Part shown: one piece after another, positions 26,075 to 36,432 of the stretch
Layout of the letters: each line of letters begins with the position of its first letter
Position numbering within the stretch: the first letter of the stretch is position 1
Origin: Pseudanabaena galeata CCNP1313
Lineage (GTDB): Bacteria > Cyanobacteriota > Cyanobacteriia > Pseudanabaenales > Pseudanabaenaceae
Assembly (NCBI RefSeq): GCF_029910235.1
Contig: NZ_CP112874.1
Location: 3,531,001 to 3,595,000 of the forward strand
Reading direction: 5' to 3'
DNA: 64,000 nucleotides
Notes under the pieces: model-generated
What the model saw: the letters and a program-made list of their open reading frames with translations, nothing else
The model's database searches: none
What the model was told of the DNA's origin: nothing
Program-made: the position numbers and the translations under genes

Positions 26075-26548
26075 TTAATAAATGATAGGTTCCTTACTAC
26101 ACATCACATATAGCGGATGACGTGGATAACCAGCTTTTGTAATTCCTAAACAGTGAGGCTGAGTATTGTGTTTAGATAGCAACTCTAAAACAAAGCGATC
26201 GCGTTGCATTAACTTTCCGTTATTTCCCCAAGCAACAACAACCCTATCGGCTGACTTAATCGCCTTTTTTAAATAGCGATCATTCTGCTTCCCAACAGGA
26301 TCATCCACCTTTTTAAGCTCCAAAGGACTTGCCGATCTAAAAGCAAATAGATTAACGACAATTAGCGAACCATAGTCCCAAAACTTCGCAAAACTAATAC
26401 ATCGCCGCAGTGTAGGGTCATCAATACTTGCATCCGCCTTACTCGGATTAAGCATAATAAACACAATTTTTGACTTGTCTATATCCCATTCTCGCCATAG
26501 CGAATAACGGTAGAGTCCCGTTTTATCGATGACAGCACCCTTTTTCAT
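26075..26548 (-). CDS. DUF1643 domain protein
   Basis: A 157-residue DUF1643 protein: YRYSLWREW, FIMLNPSKADASIDDPTLRRC, VVNLFAFRSASPLELK and VVAWGNNGKL. Function is not established; such genes are often found on mobile or defence-rich DNA. The frame can start at TTG 26566, but ATG 26548 (MKKGAVIDK) is more likely. It lies on the same strand upstream of the Gabija pair, about 245 bases away. Confidence 0.82.
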   Translation of the reverse strand: MKKGAVIDKTGLYRYSLWREWDIDKSKIVFIMLNPSKADASIDDPTLRRCISFAKFWDYGSLIVVNLFAFRSASPLELKKVDDPVGKQNDRYLKKAIKSADRVVVAWGNNGKLMQRDRFVLELLSKHNTQPHCLGITKAGYPRHPLYVMCSKEPIIY

Positions 26549-26666
26549 GAATTCCCGACTCAACAAACTTCCTTAAACTTAGCTAGTTTCTAGTCTCAGG
26601 TTTCCTTGCAACTATTTTTCTATAATCTCACTAAACATCCGCACAAACATATGACTGTTAACTTTT

Positions 26667-27004
26667 CTAATGTTGATAATTTTTCACAGAATCCAAAGGG
26701 ATTGCATTGAGATGTATTAAACCCTGTTCTATTCCCTGCGCTTCGGCGATCGCTGCTGCATGACTGACTAAAGCCCCCAAAGTAGGCGAAATCCGAATCA
26801 AACCTGCGTACAGTAATGCTAATGCTTGCCAATTGACTTTCTGAGCGATCGCTCTGTGAGCATGAATCGATTGAGTCGCCACTTCCAGTTGAAACCTTCC
26901 CAACTGTTTAAAGGTTGCTGATTGTGCTAGTTCCTTCTCAGCTCGCAATCTGCGACCACAAACTTGCATCCTGCTGCAATAGAGGCACATAGGAAGCATC
27001 GCTT
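26667..27004 (-). pseudogene. remnant of an ECF-type sigma factor (DUF6596 C-terminal region)
   Basis: The open frame 26667-26999 encodes FQLEVATQSIHAHRAIAQ, VNWQALALLYAGLIRISP and HAAAIAEAQGIEQGL, then KNYQH. This is the C-terminal region of the DUF6596-type sigma-70 family. Just upstream the matching sequence YVPLLQQDASLWSQIAS continues in another frame and ends at a stop, so there is a frameshift near 26935-26945. The DNA-binding sigma regions 2 and 4 are missing and the frame stops early. It is a decayed gene, not a working regulator. Confidence 0.75.
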
Positions 27005-27011
27005 AAAAATT

Positions 27012-27176
27012 TATAATGTGAAGACGAGGGGCGGCGCAAAGTGCCGCCCCTCGCTTCTTAGGTTTTGATTTGCTCTAATACAAATGACAACAGCTATGAG
27101 TATCTGGGCATAATTAAAAACCAGAGCCAAAACCTGTAGCGCAGGCTGCGCGTGCGCTACAGGTTTTGGAATTGAG
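27012..27176. repeat. family A-like repeat plus a second palindrome
   Basis: First part (about 27012-27105): GACGAGGGGCGGCGC/GTGCCGCCCCTCG hairpin followed by TAGGTTTTGATTTGCTCT and a GCTATG end, as in family A. Second part (about 27118-27176): CCAAAACCTGTAGCGCA...TGCGCTACAGGTTTTGG. Both are non-coding and lie downstream of the DUF815 gene. Confidence 0.65.
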
Positions 27177-27181
27177 CCTCG

Positions 27182-28516
27182 CTACTTATTAAGCTCTAAA
27201 TCTGCTTGCAAAAAATTGACAAATTGCTGAGCAGTCCGCCCCGATTGTCCATTATGGCGAGTAGCCCATTGCAAAGCTCGAAAATTGAGATCGTCATCCA
27301 GTAATTTAATACCTGCACGTTTAGCAAGGTGATGCACGATTTTGAGATAGATTTCTTGATCGGCTTGCAGAAAGGTGAGAGTCAAACCAAAGCGATCGCT
27401 TAGGGATAACTTTTCCTGCATTGTGTCCCAAGGATTGACCTCTTTGCTATTACTGAGATCACTTAAGGTGGGGCGATCGCTAAAGTATTCGCGCAATAGA
27501 TGACGACGATTGGAAGTGGCATAAACCAAGAGATTATCAGGCTGTGCCGACAGATTTCCTTCCAGAACTACCTTGAGCGCTTTATAGTCTTCGCTTTCTT
27601 CCTCAAAGGACAAGTCATCGACAAAAATGATAAATTTTTGCGGAACTTGGCGCAACATATCGGCAATGATTGGCAAGTCTTTAAGATCATTTTTGGCAAC
27701 TTCGATCAAACGTAAACCGCGATCGCCATAGGCATACATCAATGACTTGACCATCGAAGATTTGCCCGTGCCACGACTGCCATAGAGCAAAGTGTGCAAT
27801 CCATGATAGCCAGCCAAAAAAGCTTCTGTATTCTTATACAAAGTTTGGCGCTGTGACTCATAGCCGATCAGATCGGATAGTTGCACCAGATCAGGATAGG
27901 CAATTCCCTCCAGATGTCCTTTGTGCCAACGGAATGCGCCGTAATCGGTAAATATGCCCGTACCTGAATGTTTGTAATAATCAGCTAGTTCGGGTAAAAG
28001 TTGCGTCCAGTCATCGGTTGCTTGAAACTTGAGAATCAGCGATCGCTTCGCTTCGGATATTTGCGACATGTCACTTTCTGTCAATTGCCAAGCCACAGGG
28101 AGATCGCCAAAAGCCTCAATGCAATCAACTAATTTGTTTCCACCCCAAAGACTAATTTCTTCTAAAACCTGCAGGTCATGCTTGGCGGCTACAACCAATG
28201 ACACAGGTAAACTATTAAGGTCAGTGGTTTGGGCTTGCTGACTAAAGGGATTATCGGAGGTCAAAATTTGCGAGATGACATAATCTCGCCAGTTGAAACC
28301 CGTCGCAGCGATCGCTCTAAACCATCTGCCATAGGCAAATAAATAGGAAAGTCGCCGCGAACTATTTTCATGCCCGTCTAAGGCATAGTTAGCAAGGCTA
28401 CGCAATAGCGACCCATAGGCAGCCCATGCTTCTTGCTTTAATACATTTTGATACAGATGTAGTGAAGCAATTCTCACTTGTCTGTCATAAATTGATTGCC
28501 GCGTTTCGTCAAGCAT
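27182..28516 (-). CDS. DUF815 AAA+ ATPase
   Basis: A protein of about 444 residues. The C-terminal DUF815 ATPase has Walker A LLYGSRGTGKSS, Walker B KFIIFVDDLSFE, the sensor region LLVYATSNRRHLL and a C-terminal arginine near GQSGRTAQQF. The N-terminal 200 residues are helical and not a domain I recognise. DUF815 proteins are predicted P-loop ATPases without an assigned substrate. The frame extends to 28618, but that part reads through a palindromic repeat; ATG 28516 (MLDETRQSIYD) is the likely start. Confidence 0.83.
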   Translation of the reverse strand: MLDETRQSIYDRQVRIASLHLYQNVLKQEAWAAYGSLLRSLANYALDGHENSSRRLSYLFAYGRWFRAIAATGFNWRDYVISQILTSDNPFSQQAQTTDLNSLPVSLVVAAKHDLQVLEEISLWGGNKLVDCIEAFGDLPVAWQLTESDMSQISEAKRSLILKFQATDDWTQLLPELADYYKHSGTGIFTDYGAFRWHKGHLEGIAYPDLVQLSDLIGYESQRQTLYKNTEAFLAGYHGLHTLLYGSRGTGKSSMVKSLMYAYGDRGLRLIEVAKNDLKDLPIIADMLRQVPQKFIIFVDDLSFEEESEDYKALKVVLEGNLSAQPDNLLVYATSNRRHLLREYFSDRPTLSDLSNSKEVNPWDTMQEKLSLSDRFGLTLTFLQADQEIYLKIVHHLAKRAGIKLLDDDLNFRALQWATRHNGQSGRTAQQFVNFLQADLELNK

Positions 28517-28552
28517 GTTTACTAATCTGTAATTAGACTCAAACCCGCAGAG

Positions 28553-28626
28553 TTGCGCCCCACAGGGGTGCAACTCTGAAAGAAGATATTTGATAGCGCG
28601 GCTCCGCCGCGCTATCAAATATCTTC
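28553..28626. repeat. two adjacent palindromes upstream of the DUF815 gene
   Basis: GCAGAGTTGCGCCCC/GGGGTGCAACTCTG, followed by AGAAGATATTTGATAGCGCGG and its perfect complement. They separate the DUF815 gene from the small gene upstream and could act as attenuators or RNA-stability hairpins. Confidence 0.6.
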
Positions 28627-28655
28627 TTAACCTAAGTTAGACTTGTGAGGATACC

Positions 28656-28940
28656 TCACAAATAATTTTGGAACTGTTCCCATTTTATCCCTTGTTGGAG
28701 ATAGTTAGGCTGATTTGGTTTATAGGGTGCTGCAAGGCGATCAATATTTAAAATTTCCGCGCGATCGCTAATTACGGGTACATCAGGATCAAAAGCCGTA
28801 GCTCGCATCAACGAGCTAGAAAACCCCTTAAAAATCATCACTTCGTCAAGTTCGCCATCAATTTGTAGCTTGACCAGTAGAACTTCTTGAGGATGTTGAT
28901 TACTATACGTTTCTAGTTGTTGACCTTGATTTGCCGACAT
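28656..28940 (-). CDS. small conserved hypothetical protein, 94 aa
   Basis: A 94-residue soluble protein: LLVKLQIDGELDEVMIFKGFSS, LMRATAFDPDVPVI and LAAPYKPNQPNYLQQGI. It looks like a short conserved cyanobacterial family, but I cannot name a function. The frame begins at 28976; ATG 28940 (MSANQGQQ) is the better start. It is upstream of the DUF815 gene on the same strand. Confidence 0.65.
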   Translation of the reverse strand: MSANQGQQLETYSNQHPQEVLLVKLQIDGELDEVMIFKGFSSSLMRATAFDPDVPVISDRAEILNIDRLAAPYKPNQPNYLQQGIKWEQFQNYL

Positions 28941-29048
28941 GTTTTTTGCTTTAAGATGGAGTTGGTGGATGATCACCCTAGAGGCAATTCATCAATTGTC
29001 CCTAGGCTACAATATGGTTCTTGAGACATTTTTGCGTAAGTCCTAGTT

Positions 29049-29220
29049 TATAGCGGTTTTCCAATGAGTAAGGGCTTCGCCGTAAAATAAAGAACCAGAT
29101 TTTTGATGGCGCGGCGAAGCCGCGCCATCAAAAATCTGGTTCTTTATTAAAACGAAAAACCAATCTCAGTAAGGGTTTTAAGTTTTAGTTTTGCCGTAGG
29201 CAAAATTAAAACTGCTATGT
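29049..29220. repeat. IS630-end-like repeat enclosing a palindrome and partial family C
   Basis: The left edge reads TATAGCGGTTTTCCAATGAG, nearly the terminal repeat of the IS630 at 6738. The right edge reads TTAAAACTGCTATG, a weaker inverted match. Between them are a long perfect hairpin (AAAGAACCAGATTTTTGATG... at 29089-29145) and a CCAATCTCAGTAAGGGTTTT stretch like family C. It is a non-coding, possibly IS630-mobilised MITE. Confidence 0.55.
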
Positions 29221-29251
29221 CTAGGTTTTCTAATTTTGGATTTTGACGAGC

Positions 29252-31069
29252 ATGACAGCTAATTTTTGGGACATCGCACGTTACTTTAAACGCTATCGGA
29301 CAAAGGCGATCTGGAGCATCACTGCTTCTAGTTTATTTGAAATTATTGATCTCACTGTTCCCTATGCAGTTGGGCAAATCCTGAATGTGCTATCGGGGCG
29401 ATCGCTTGATTATGAAATCAACAACTTCGTCATGACAATGGTGTCACTGTTTGGACAGTCGATAAATCAGACGAATTCCTTAATCACGCTATCGGGTTTG
29501 ATCTTTGTAGTTACAGTTATCCGTGCGCCGATACAGGTATGGTGTGCCAATAACTTCCATTGGGAAATTGCACTCAAAACTCGTCGTGACCAAACCCAAA
29601 AGGCGATCGCCAAAATCTTGACTTTGCCGATTGAGTTTTACGATGAGAACAACGCGGGACGGATTGCGGGGAGAGTGGCGCGAGGCTTAGCTAATCACAT
29701 GTGGTCATATCCTGAAATCGCAGGGCAATTGATTCCAAAAGTGGTGCGAATCATTGGTATTTTTGTGATTATCTACGCGATCGCATGGTGGATTTCGGTC
29801 TTCTTTTTAGTGTCATTTATTTTGGTGCTATGGGGCAGTTTAGGAAAGCTGAAGGATCTCACGAAGCTGGAAGAAACCCTTGATATTTATCAAGAAAACA
29901 CAGAAAGCCGTACTTCAGAAATTATTACCAATATCAAAACTGTGAAGGCTTTTGCCAACGAAGCCAAGGAATACAAACGCCAAAGCGATCGCCTTGTGCG
30001 TGAAGCAAAAGTATCCCTCTGGGGCATCCATATTGGCTATGTGAAACTGGGCATGGTGCGCGATACGGTTTTAGAAGCCTGTCAATTTGTGGTGTTTGGA
30101 GCCGCTCTCTTTGCAACTTTTGGTGGCAAGATGTCCATCGGGCATTTCATTACTATTTCCACTTTGGCAAGTATGGCTTATTCGGAAATTAGACCTATTT
30201 GCTTGCTAGCAGAAGTCTTTGCAAGGCGCTATTCTTCGATGTTGCGCTTCCATGAGTTCATGAAACAAGCGAATGGACAGGATGCGGCGATCGCTCTCCA
30301 TCCCAACACCAAATATCCCCAATATCGCTTTGATGGCAAAATCGAATTTCACAATCTTACCTTTGGCTACGATCGCGATCGTCATGTTTTAGAAAACATC
30401 CAATTTACGATTGAGCCGTATGAGACTGTTGCCCTAGTCGGTCGGTCTGGCTCAGGCAAATCTACTTTGGTAAAACTGCTGTTCCGTTACTTTGAGCCAA
30501 CGAATGGCGGGATTTTGATCGATGGTCAAGGGATTACGGAACTAGATATCACTGGCTATCGCAAACGTTTAGCGATCGTACATCAGGAGGTAGATATTTT
30601 CAATGGAACCCTGATGGATAATCTCATGTATGGAAATCCTACGGCGACCTTTGCCGAAGTCCAAGAAGCCTGTGCGATCGCTAGTGTTGATGAATTTCTC
30701 CATTTATTACCACGAGGCTATAACACGATTGTGGGTGAGCGGGGTGTGCGGCTTTCGGGAGGTCAGCGTCAGCGATTAGGGATTGCGCGAGCATTGCTAG
30801 TTAATCCTGACATTTTGGTATTTGATGAAGCGACTTCTAGTCTTGATTATGAATCCGAGCGATCGATTCAATTAGCGATGCGTCGAATTCAGGGAACTCG
30901 CACCACAATTGTGATTGCTCACCGTCTTAGCACTGTGCGGGAAGCTGATAAAATTGTGGTTTTAGATCAAGGTCAAATTGTGGAAATTGGTTCCCATCAG
31001 CAGCTTTTATCTCAAGGTGGTATTTATCATCGATTGCATTCGTTACAGGAAACAGGAGAGTTGTTATGA
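29252..31069 (+). CDS. ABC exporter half-transporter (permease-ATPase)
   Basis: About 605 residues. The N-terminal transmembrane domain (about 1-320) has five to six hydrophobic segments. The ATPase (about 350-600) has Walker A ALVGRSGSGKSTLVKLLF, Q loop VHQEVDIF, signature LSGGQRQRLGIARALL, Walker B ILVFDEATSSLD and the H loop TTIVIAHRLSTV. It would work as a homodimer, or with a partner, to export lipids, peptides or drugs; the substrate is not evident. The frame begins at TTG 29243; ATG 29252 is preferred. It stands alone, followed by a hairpin. Confidence 0.9.
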   Translation: MTANFWDIARYFKRYRTKAIWSITASSLFEIIDLTVPYAVGQILNVLSGRSLDYEINNFVMTMVSLFGQSINQTNSLITLSGLIFVVTVIRAPIQVWCANNFHWEIALKTRRDQTQKAIAKILTLPIEFYDENNAGRIAGRVARGLANHMWSYPEIAGQLIPKVVRIIGIFVIIYAIAWWISVFFLVSFILVLWGSLGKLKDLTKLEETLDIYQENTESRTSEIITNIKTVKAFANEAKEYKRQSDRLVREAKVSLWGIHIGYVKLGMVRDTVLEACQFVVFGAALFATFGGKMSIGHFITISTLASMAYSEIRPICLLAEVFARRYSSMLRFHEFMKQANGQDAAIALHPNTKYPQYRFDGKIEFHNLTFGYDRDRHVLENIQFTIEPYETVALVGRSGSGKSTLVKLLFRYFEPTNGGILIDGQGITELDITGYRKRLAIVHQEVDIFNGTLMDNLMYGNPTATFAEVQEACAIASVDEFLHLLPRGYNTIVGERGVRLSGGQRQRLGIARALLVNPDILVFDEATSSLDYESERSIQLAMRRIQGTRTTIVIAHRLSTVREADKIVVLDQGQIVEIGSHQQLLSQGGIYHRLHSLQETGELL

Positions 31070-31087
31070 GGCAGCAACTCTGATTAT

Positions 31088-31142
31088 AAACATCGATTTT
31101 TGGGCAGTTCGCCGTTGGCGAACTGCCCAAAAATCGATGTTA
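31088..31142. terminator. long perfect palindrome after the ABC exporter gene
   Basis: AACATCGATTTTTGGGCAGT with complement, loop at GCCGTTGGC. It lies between convergent genes and may end both transcripts, but lacks a clean T run. Confidence 0.5.
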
Positions 31143-31172
31143 TGCAAAACTTGCTGTAAGTCCCTTATCCTT

Positions 31173-32648
31173 CTAGCGAAAGGGAATGATTTCTGCTCTT
31201 AAACCAGATTGGGCGAGTTTCTGCACTAGTTGATTTGCCGTGGCACTCTCACTGTAGGCTCCTACTTGCATCACAGTGCGACCACTACGCGATAACCTAA
31301 ATGCATCAGGCACAATCTTTCTTATCCTTTGGGTCATAGCAGTGGAAGTCGCAGGAACAACTACCCGATATTGAAAAGGCTTGCCTGTAGAAGGATCGAC
31401 AGACACAGGTGGTAAAGCGGTAACTCTAGGGGGGCTAGCTGGAGTGCTATAGTCACGCTCAATGATGATCGACGTTGGCGCATTGTTAGCAGCACTAGGG
31501 TTAGTGGAAATCACCGCACTTGGCAACGCTTGACTAGCGCTAGGTGGCTTGGCTGGTACAAATACTGTAGTAGGAGAAGGATTAGGATTGGATTGAATCG
31601 GAATAGCATTTCCTGTATTTGTAGGCGATGCGGGAATTGCAGGAAGTGGGGCAGGACGGATAGAAGCGATGGGGCTAGCATTGGTAATTGGAGAACTCGA
31701 TGCTCTTAAATCCAATAATCCCTTAACTTTCGATTGAGTAATTTGATTGCCTACGGCTGTTAAAGGAATAGTTGTAGCATTGTTAATATCAAATTCACGG
31801 TTGTTTCGGAAGGTATTATTTCCTAGCGAAATCGTCGTGCCAAGGTCAGGACGAGGAGAGCCATTGGAACTACTGAGAACTACTAAACCGTTACGCTGAT
31901 TATCAGCGATCGCATTGCCGCGCAGCGTTGGCTGAGCCGTGTTAGAAATAATAATTCCATCGACATTGCGAGAGATATTATTATTTGCTAACACCACCTG
32001 AGATTGTTGTCCAATCGACAGTCCAAAGCCTGTATTCTCAAACCTGTTATCACGGATTTCCCCTGTGCTTGTACCAAGAGCCGAAATACCACTGCCTTTG
32101 TTGTTCGTAAATAGATTATTGCCGATGTAAGCGTTAGCACTGCCTGTGAGGAAAATGCCGTCGTGGGTACTACGCACAAAGCTGTTGTTGGCAATAACCA
32201 CATTGCGACTGGACTCTAACCATAGTCCGTACCCCCGTGGATTGCTATTGGTGACTGTAACGCCTTCGATGCGGGAGTTAGTTGCGGCGACGATCGCAAT
32301 ATTTTGACTGGCAAAGGTAGGACTAACAAAGCGACCACCACCGCTAATGATTACATTACTTCCATTTGCACTAGGATTACCGCGTAGAATTGCACCTTTA
32401 GGAAGACGAATCGGAAAACTTTCGCCACTGGCGGCGCTATATGTACCATTACTTAATTGAAAGATTGTTCCTTCTTGGGGATTGGCTGCGATCGCAGCCG
32501 TGATCGTTCGATAAGCCTGTGCATCAGTACCTTGTGGAGATACATAAACAATCTTTTGTTGAGCAGGTTGCGCCCAAGCAATCGAGGGTGTGGCGAGTGA
32601 GGCAAGAAAAACTATATTAATAAGACTAGGACAGGGAAACTTATTCAT
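31173..32648 (-). CDS. secreted right-handed beta-helix protein (DUF1565) with SPOR-like end
   Basis: A 491-residue exported protein. A signal peptide (INIVFLASLATPSIAWAQ) is followed by a DUF1565 region with VYVSPQGTDAQAYRTITAAI, then a right-handed beta-helix of NNLFTNNKGSGI-type rungs (about 130-300). A Pro/Ser/Ala-rich linker (about 320-440) follows, and a SPOR-like end (MQVGAYSESATANQLVQKLAQSGL). Beta-helix proteins bind or cut polysaccharide and SPOR domains bind denuded peptidoglycan, so a cell-wall role is likely. No catalytic site is evident. ATG start at 32648. Confidence 0.85.
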   Translation of the reverse strand: MNKFPCPSLINIVFLASLATPSIAWAQPAQQKIVYVSPQGTDAQAYRTITAAIAANPQEGTIFQLSNGTYSAASGESFPIRLPKGAILRGNPSANGSNVIISGGGRFVSPTFASQNIAIVAATNSRIEGVTVTNSNPRGYGLWLESSRNVVIANNSFVRSTHDGIFLTGSANAYIGNNLFTNNKGSGISALGTSTGEIRDNRFENTGFGLSIGQQSQVVLANNNISRNVDGIIISNTAQPTLRGNAIADNQRNGLVVLSSSNGSPRPDLGTTISLGNNTFRNNREFDINNATTIPLTAVGNQITQSKVKGLLDLRASSSPITNASPIASIRPAPLPAIPASPTNTGNAIPIQSNPNPSPTTVFVPAKPPSASQALPSAVISTNPSAANNAPTSIIIERDYSTPASPPRVTALPPVSVDPSTGKPFQYRVVVPATSTAMTQRIRKIVPDAFRLSRSGRTVMQVGAYSESATANQLVQKLAQSGLRAEIIPFR

Positions 32649-32720
32649 ATTCGGACACCAACAAGATATCTAGCAAACATGTCTAACTAGACTAGCAGGA
32701 AGTTGCTTTTGTTTCATATA

Positions 32721-32752
32721 AAAAAAAGGAGGTGCGATGCACCTCCTTTTTT
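32721..32752 (-). terminator. rho-independent terminator of thiC
   Basis: AAAAAAAGGAGGTGC and GCACCTCCTTTTTT form a strong hairpin with a T run on both strands, just after the thiC stop. Confidence 0.85.
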
Positions 32753-32762
32753 AGATCTTTGA

Positions 32763-34242
<1,480 letters not shown>

Positions 34243-34278
34243 AGCATCTTGAGATCATAGCATTGTAAAGCTAGTGCT

Positions 34279-34384
34279 TATACCAATTCACAGAAGTGTG
34301 GCAACACTTCTGTGAATTAAAAACCAAACCCTGTAAGGGTTTTAAAAACACAAAATGGCTACGCCATTTTGTGTTTTGGTATTA
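34279..34384. repeat. family C palindromic repeat
   Basis: CACAGAAGTGTGGCAACACTTCTGTG hairpin region, AAAACCAAACCCTGTAAGGG, then ACACAAAATGGC/GCCATTTTGTGT and a TTGGTATTAG end. It sits upstream of the thiC leader. Confidence 0.85.
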
Positions 34385-34434
34385 GACTTAGAAATAAGGT
34401 GGCGTACAAAAGTTAATTACAGTGCTTTGCGCTG

Positions 34435-34493
34435 ACTTAAACCCATAGATAGCAAGCGTGGCTTTGCCGCACTTGCTATCTATGGGTTTAAGT
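34435..34493. terminator. palindrome at the end of the Uma2 gene
   Basis: ACTTAAACCCATAGATAGCA and its complement enclose GCGTGGCTTTGCCGC. It overlaps the last codons of the following Uma2 gene. Confidence 0.5.
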
Positions 34494-35063
34494 GAAATCA
34501 ATATTGTCGTAAAGATCGGCTATTTGAATTTGTAAATCTGCAAATTGCAGAGAAATTGTTACTGAAGGGTCATCATATTCCGAAAATAGCCATTGATTGA
34601 CCGCAGTTTTCACATGATGCTCTACATGGATACGATACTGATCGATTAATACATATTCCTGAAAAGTATTAATAGTTCGGTAAGCAGCAAATTTTTCGCT
34701 GCGATCATAGTTCTGGGTGGATCTAGATAACACTTCCGCAATAAAGCAAGGATTGGTAATTGTATCTTTACGACCATCTTGCATTTCCAAAGGTTTTGAT
34801 GCAACCATTACATCAGGATAGGTATGGATCTTAACAGCAGGAATCCAAAGCCGCTGATCGGCTGAAAATAGACGGAAAGGTTTGCCACGCAGGGCAATTT
34901 TGACAATTGACAACAAATTTACGGCGATTTCAGTATGGTTTGGTGTTCCACCAGTCATTGGAATAATTTCTCCATTACGATATTCGTTGCGAGTTTCTGA
35001 CGCTATTTCTAGCTCTAGGTATTCGTCAACGGTGTAAGTTTTCTTGGCAAGTTGAGTAACCAT
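34488..35063 (-). CDS. Uma2 family putative restriction-like nuclease
   Basis: A 191-residue Uma2 (DUF820) protein with a PD-(D/E)xK-like core: TYTVDEYLELE, YRNGEIIPMTGG, a YPDVMVAS acidic strand, FIAEVLSRSTQNYDRSEKFAAY and YVLIDQY. The family is greatly expanded in cyanobacteria; its function is unproven, with nuclease or mobile-DNA roles proposed from the fold. ATG start at 35063. It is seven bases downstream of the next gene on the same strand, so the two may be cotranscribed. Confidence 0.88.
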   Translation of the reverse strand: MVTQLAKKTYTVDEYLELEIASETRNEYRNGEIIPMTGGTPNHTEIAVNLLSIVKIALRGKPFRLFSADQRLWIPAVKIHTYPDVMVASKPLEMQDGRKDTITNPCFIAEVLSRSTQNYDRSEKFAAYRTINTFQEYVLIDQYRIHVEHHVKTAVNQWLFSEYDDPSVTISLQFADLQIQIADLYDNIDFT

Positions 35064-35069
35064 AATGTT

Positions 35070-35582
35070 TTACCTGCGATCGCGTCCTGCTGAAATTTGT
35101 TTAAAATATGGCTTAGTAGATGTGAGACATTTTTGCAATTCAGGCGATCGCTCTGTGTTTACATCACCGTCACGCTTATAGACAGATCCCTCACGCACAA
35201 AGCGTCCAACTAATTTACCAAAGGTAATCTGATCTCTTTTGAAAGCATATTGCTGAATGGCAAGATTATTTACGCCTTGCAATGTGTAAACTTCATAATC
35301 AAGCCCTGTTTGATAGCGAGGGATCTTGAGATTGAGAGAAGCAATTATTGTGCCATTGGCAGAAAAGCCACTATAACAATAGCGATCGCTTTCAGTTGTA
35401 AGACTAGGCTGGGGATTAGGTGTGAGATTAGGTTTAGGATTAGCCTGTTTAAAAATACTGATATAGCGGGAACCACCTCCCCAATAAATGCCTTCTTCGA
35501 GAGCTTGGGCGGAGTTAACTGCAATAAAGTTAGAGCTAAAACTAATGGCGATCGCGGCTATGCCGTACAAAACTTTTTTCAT
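35070..35582 (-). CDS. exported hypothetical protein, 170 aa
   Basis: A 170-residue protein with a signal peptide (MKKVLYGIAAIAISFSSNFI, cut near SAQALEE). The body (YWGGGSRYISIF, CYSGFSANGTIIASL, FGKLVGRFVREGSVYKRD) matches no family I know. Two cysteines (about 93 and 155) could form a disulfide in the periplasm. It lies just upstream of a Uma2 gene on the same strand. Confidence 0.72.
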   Translation of the reverse strand: MKKVLYGIAAIAISFSSNFIAVNSAQALEEGIYWGGGSRYISIFKQANPKPNLTPNPQPSLTTESDRYCYSGFSANGTIIASLNLKIPRYQTGLDYEVYTLQGVNNLAIQQYAFKRDQITFGKLVGRFVREGSVYKRDGDVNTERSPELQKCLTSTKPYFKQISAGRDRR

Positions 35583-35649
35583 ATTTTTTATCTAGAGCGC
35601 TATTCAAAAATCTTTAAGGATCTACAAGCGGCGCGAAGCGCCGCCTATA

Positions 35650-36267
35650 CTATGTAAAAATCTGGGATATTAGACAGGAAAACTCTGGCAAAAGTGGCGA
35701 TGTGAGCGTATCAGTTTCAAATAAAGTCATCGCTAGTTTGAGGACACCATTTTCGCGCCGATAAACTTGAATTTGCTTGGCTCGCCAATCAGCAATCCAA
35801 TATTCCAATACGCCATGATTTGAATAAAGCTTTAACTTAACTTGGCGATCGCGCTTTTCATTATCAGTTCCTGCTGATAGTACCTCAATTACCAATTCAG
35901 GCGCACCCCGAAAATGTCCCGTATCATCGATTAAATCTGCATATTTCTCTTTACTCATCCAGATCACATCAGGAATGACATCATCACTGTCACCAAAGAT
36001 TAACCCTGCTCCAAATACCGAGTATCCTAACTTCGATACTTTTGACCAAGCTTTAAGCTCATAATGAAAATTACCACAAGTATCTTGATGCTTATTATGA
36101 GGCGCTCTGGTCACGTAAAGTTCTCCATTAATAATTTCATAACGGCTGTCGTTGTCGGGCATTAGTTCTAAGTCAGCACTAGTCCATAAAAGTTTTTCTT
36201 CTGACGATGCTTCAGTAGCAAGGGCATTATTAGCAGTTTCAGGTGTAGCAATGATCGCTTGAGTCAT
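35650..36267 (-). CDS. Uma2 family putative nuclease
   Basis: A 205-residue Uma2 protein. Core: YEIINGELYV, VIPDVIWMSKEKY (acidic Asp), ELVIEVLSAGTDNEKRDRQVKLKLY (Glu and Lys of the PD-(D/E)xK-like site) and EYWIADWRAKQIQVY. The putative active site is complete. ATG start at 36267. It is one of four full Uma2 genes in the window. Confidence 0.9.
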   Translation of the reverse strand: MTQAIIATPETANNALATEASSEEKLLWTSADLELMPDNDSRYEIINGELYVTRAPHNKHQDTCGNFHYELKAWSKVSKLGYSVFGAGLIFGDSDDVIPDVIWMSKEKYADLIDDTGHFRGAPELVIEVLSAGTDNEKRDRQVKLKLYSNHGVLEYWIADWRAKQIQVYRRENGVLKLAMTLFETDTLTSPLLPEFSCLISQIFT

Positions 36268-36432
36268 GATGGATTCCTACGATGAGCGATATCGTAATAG
36301 TATAGCAACTTGTCAGAATCACAGATTAGACGGATTATTGGATTGCACAGATTTTAATTTTTTGTAATTCATAGACTCATCCGTAGCACATAGCGCTGTA
36401 AAATCTGCGAAATCCTTCAATCCATATAATCC

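Noticed and set aside
35250..35657. 135-residue open frame on the plus strand
   Set aside because: It is antisense to the exported protein gene, which has a clear signal peptide and better start.
36268..36432. Possible cobalamin riboswitch before cobU
   Set aside because: No B12 box or matching stem pattern was visible in this short AT-rich leader.
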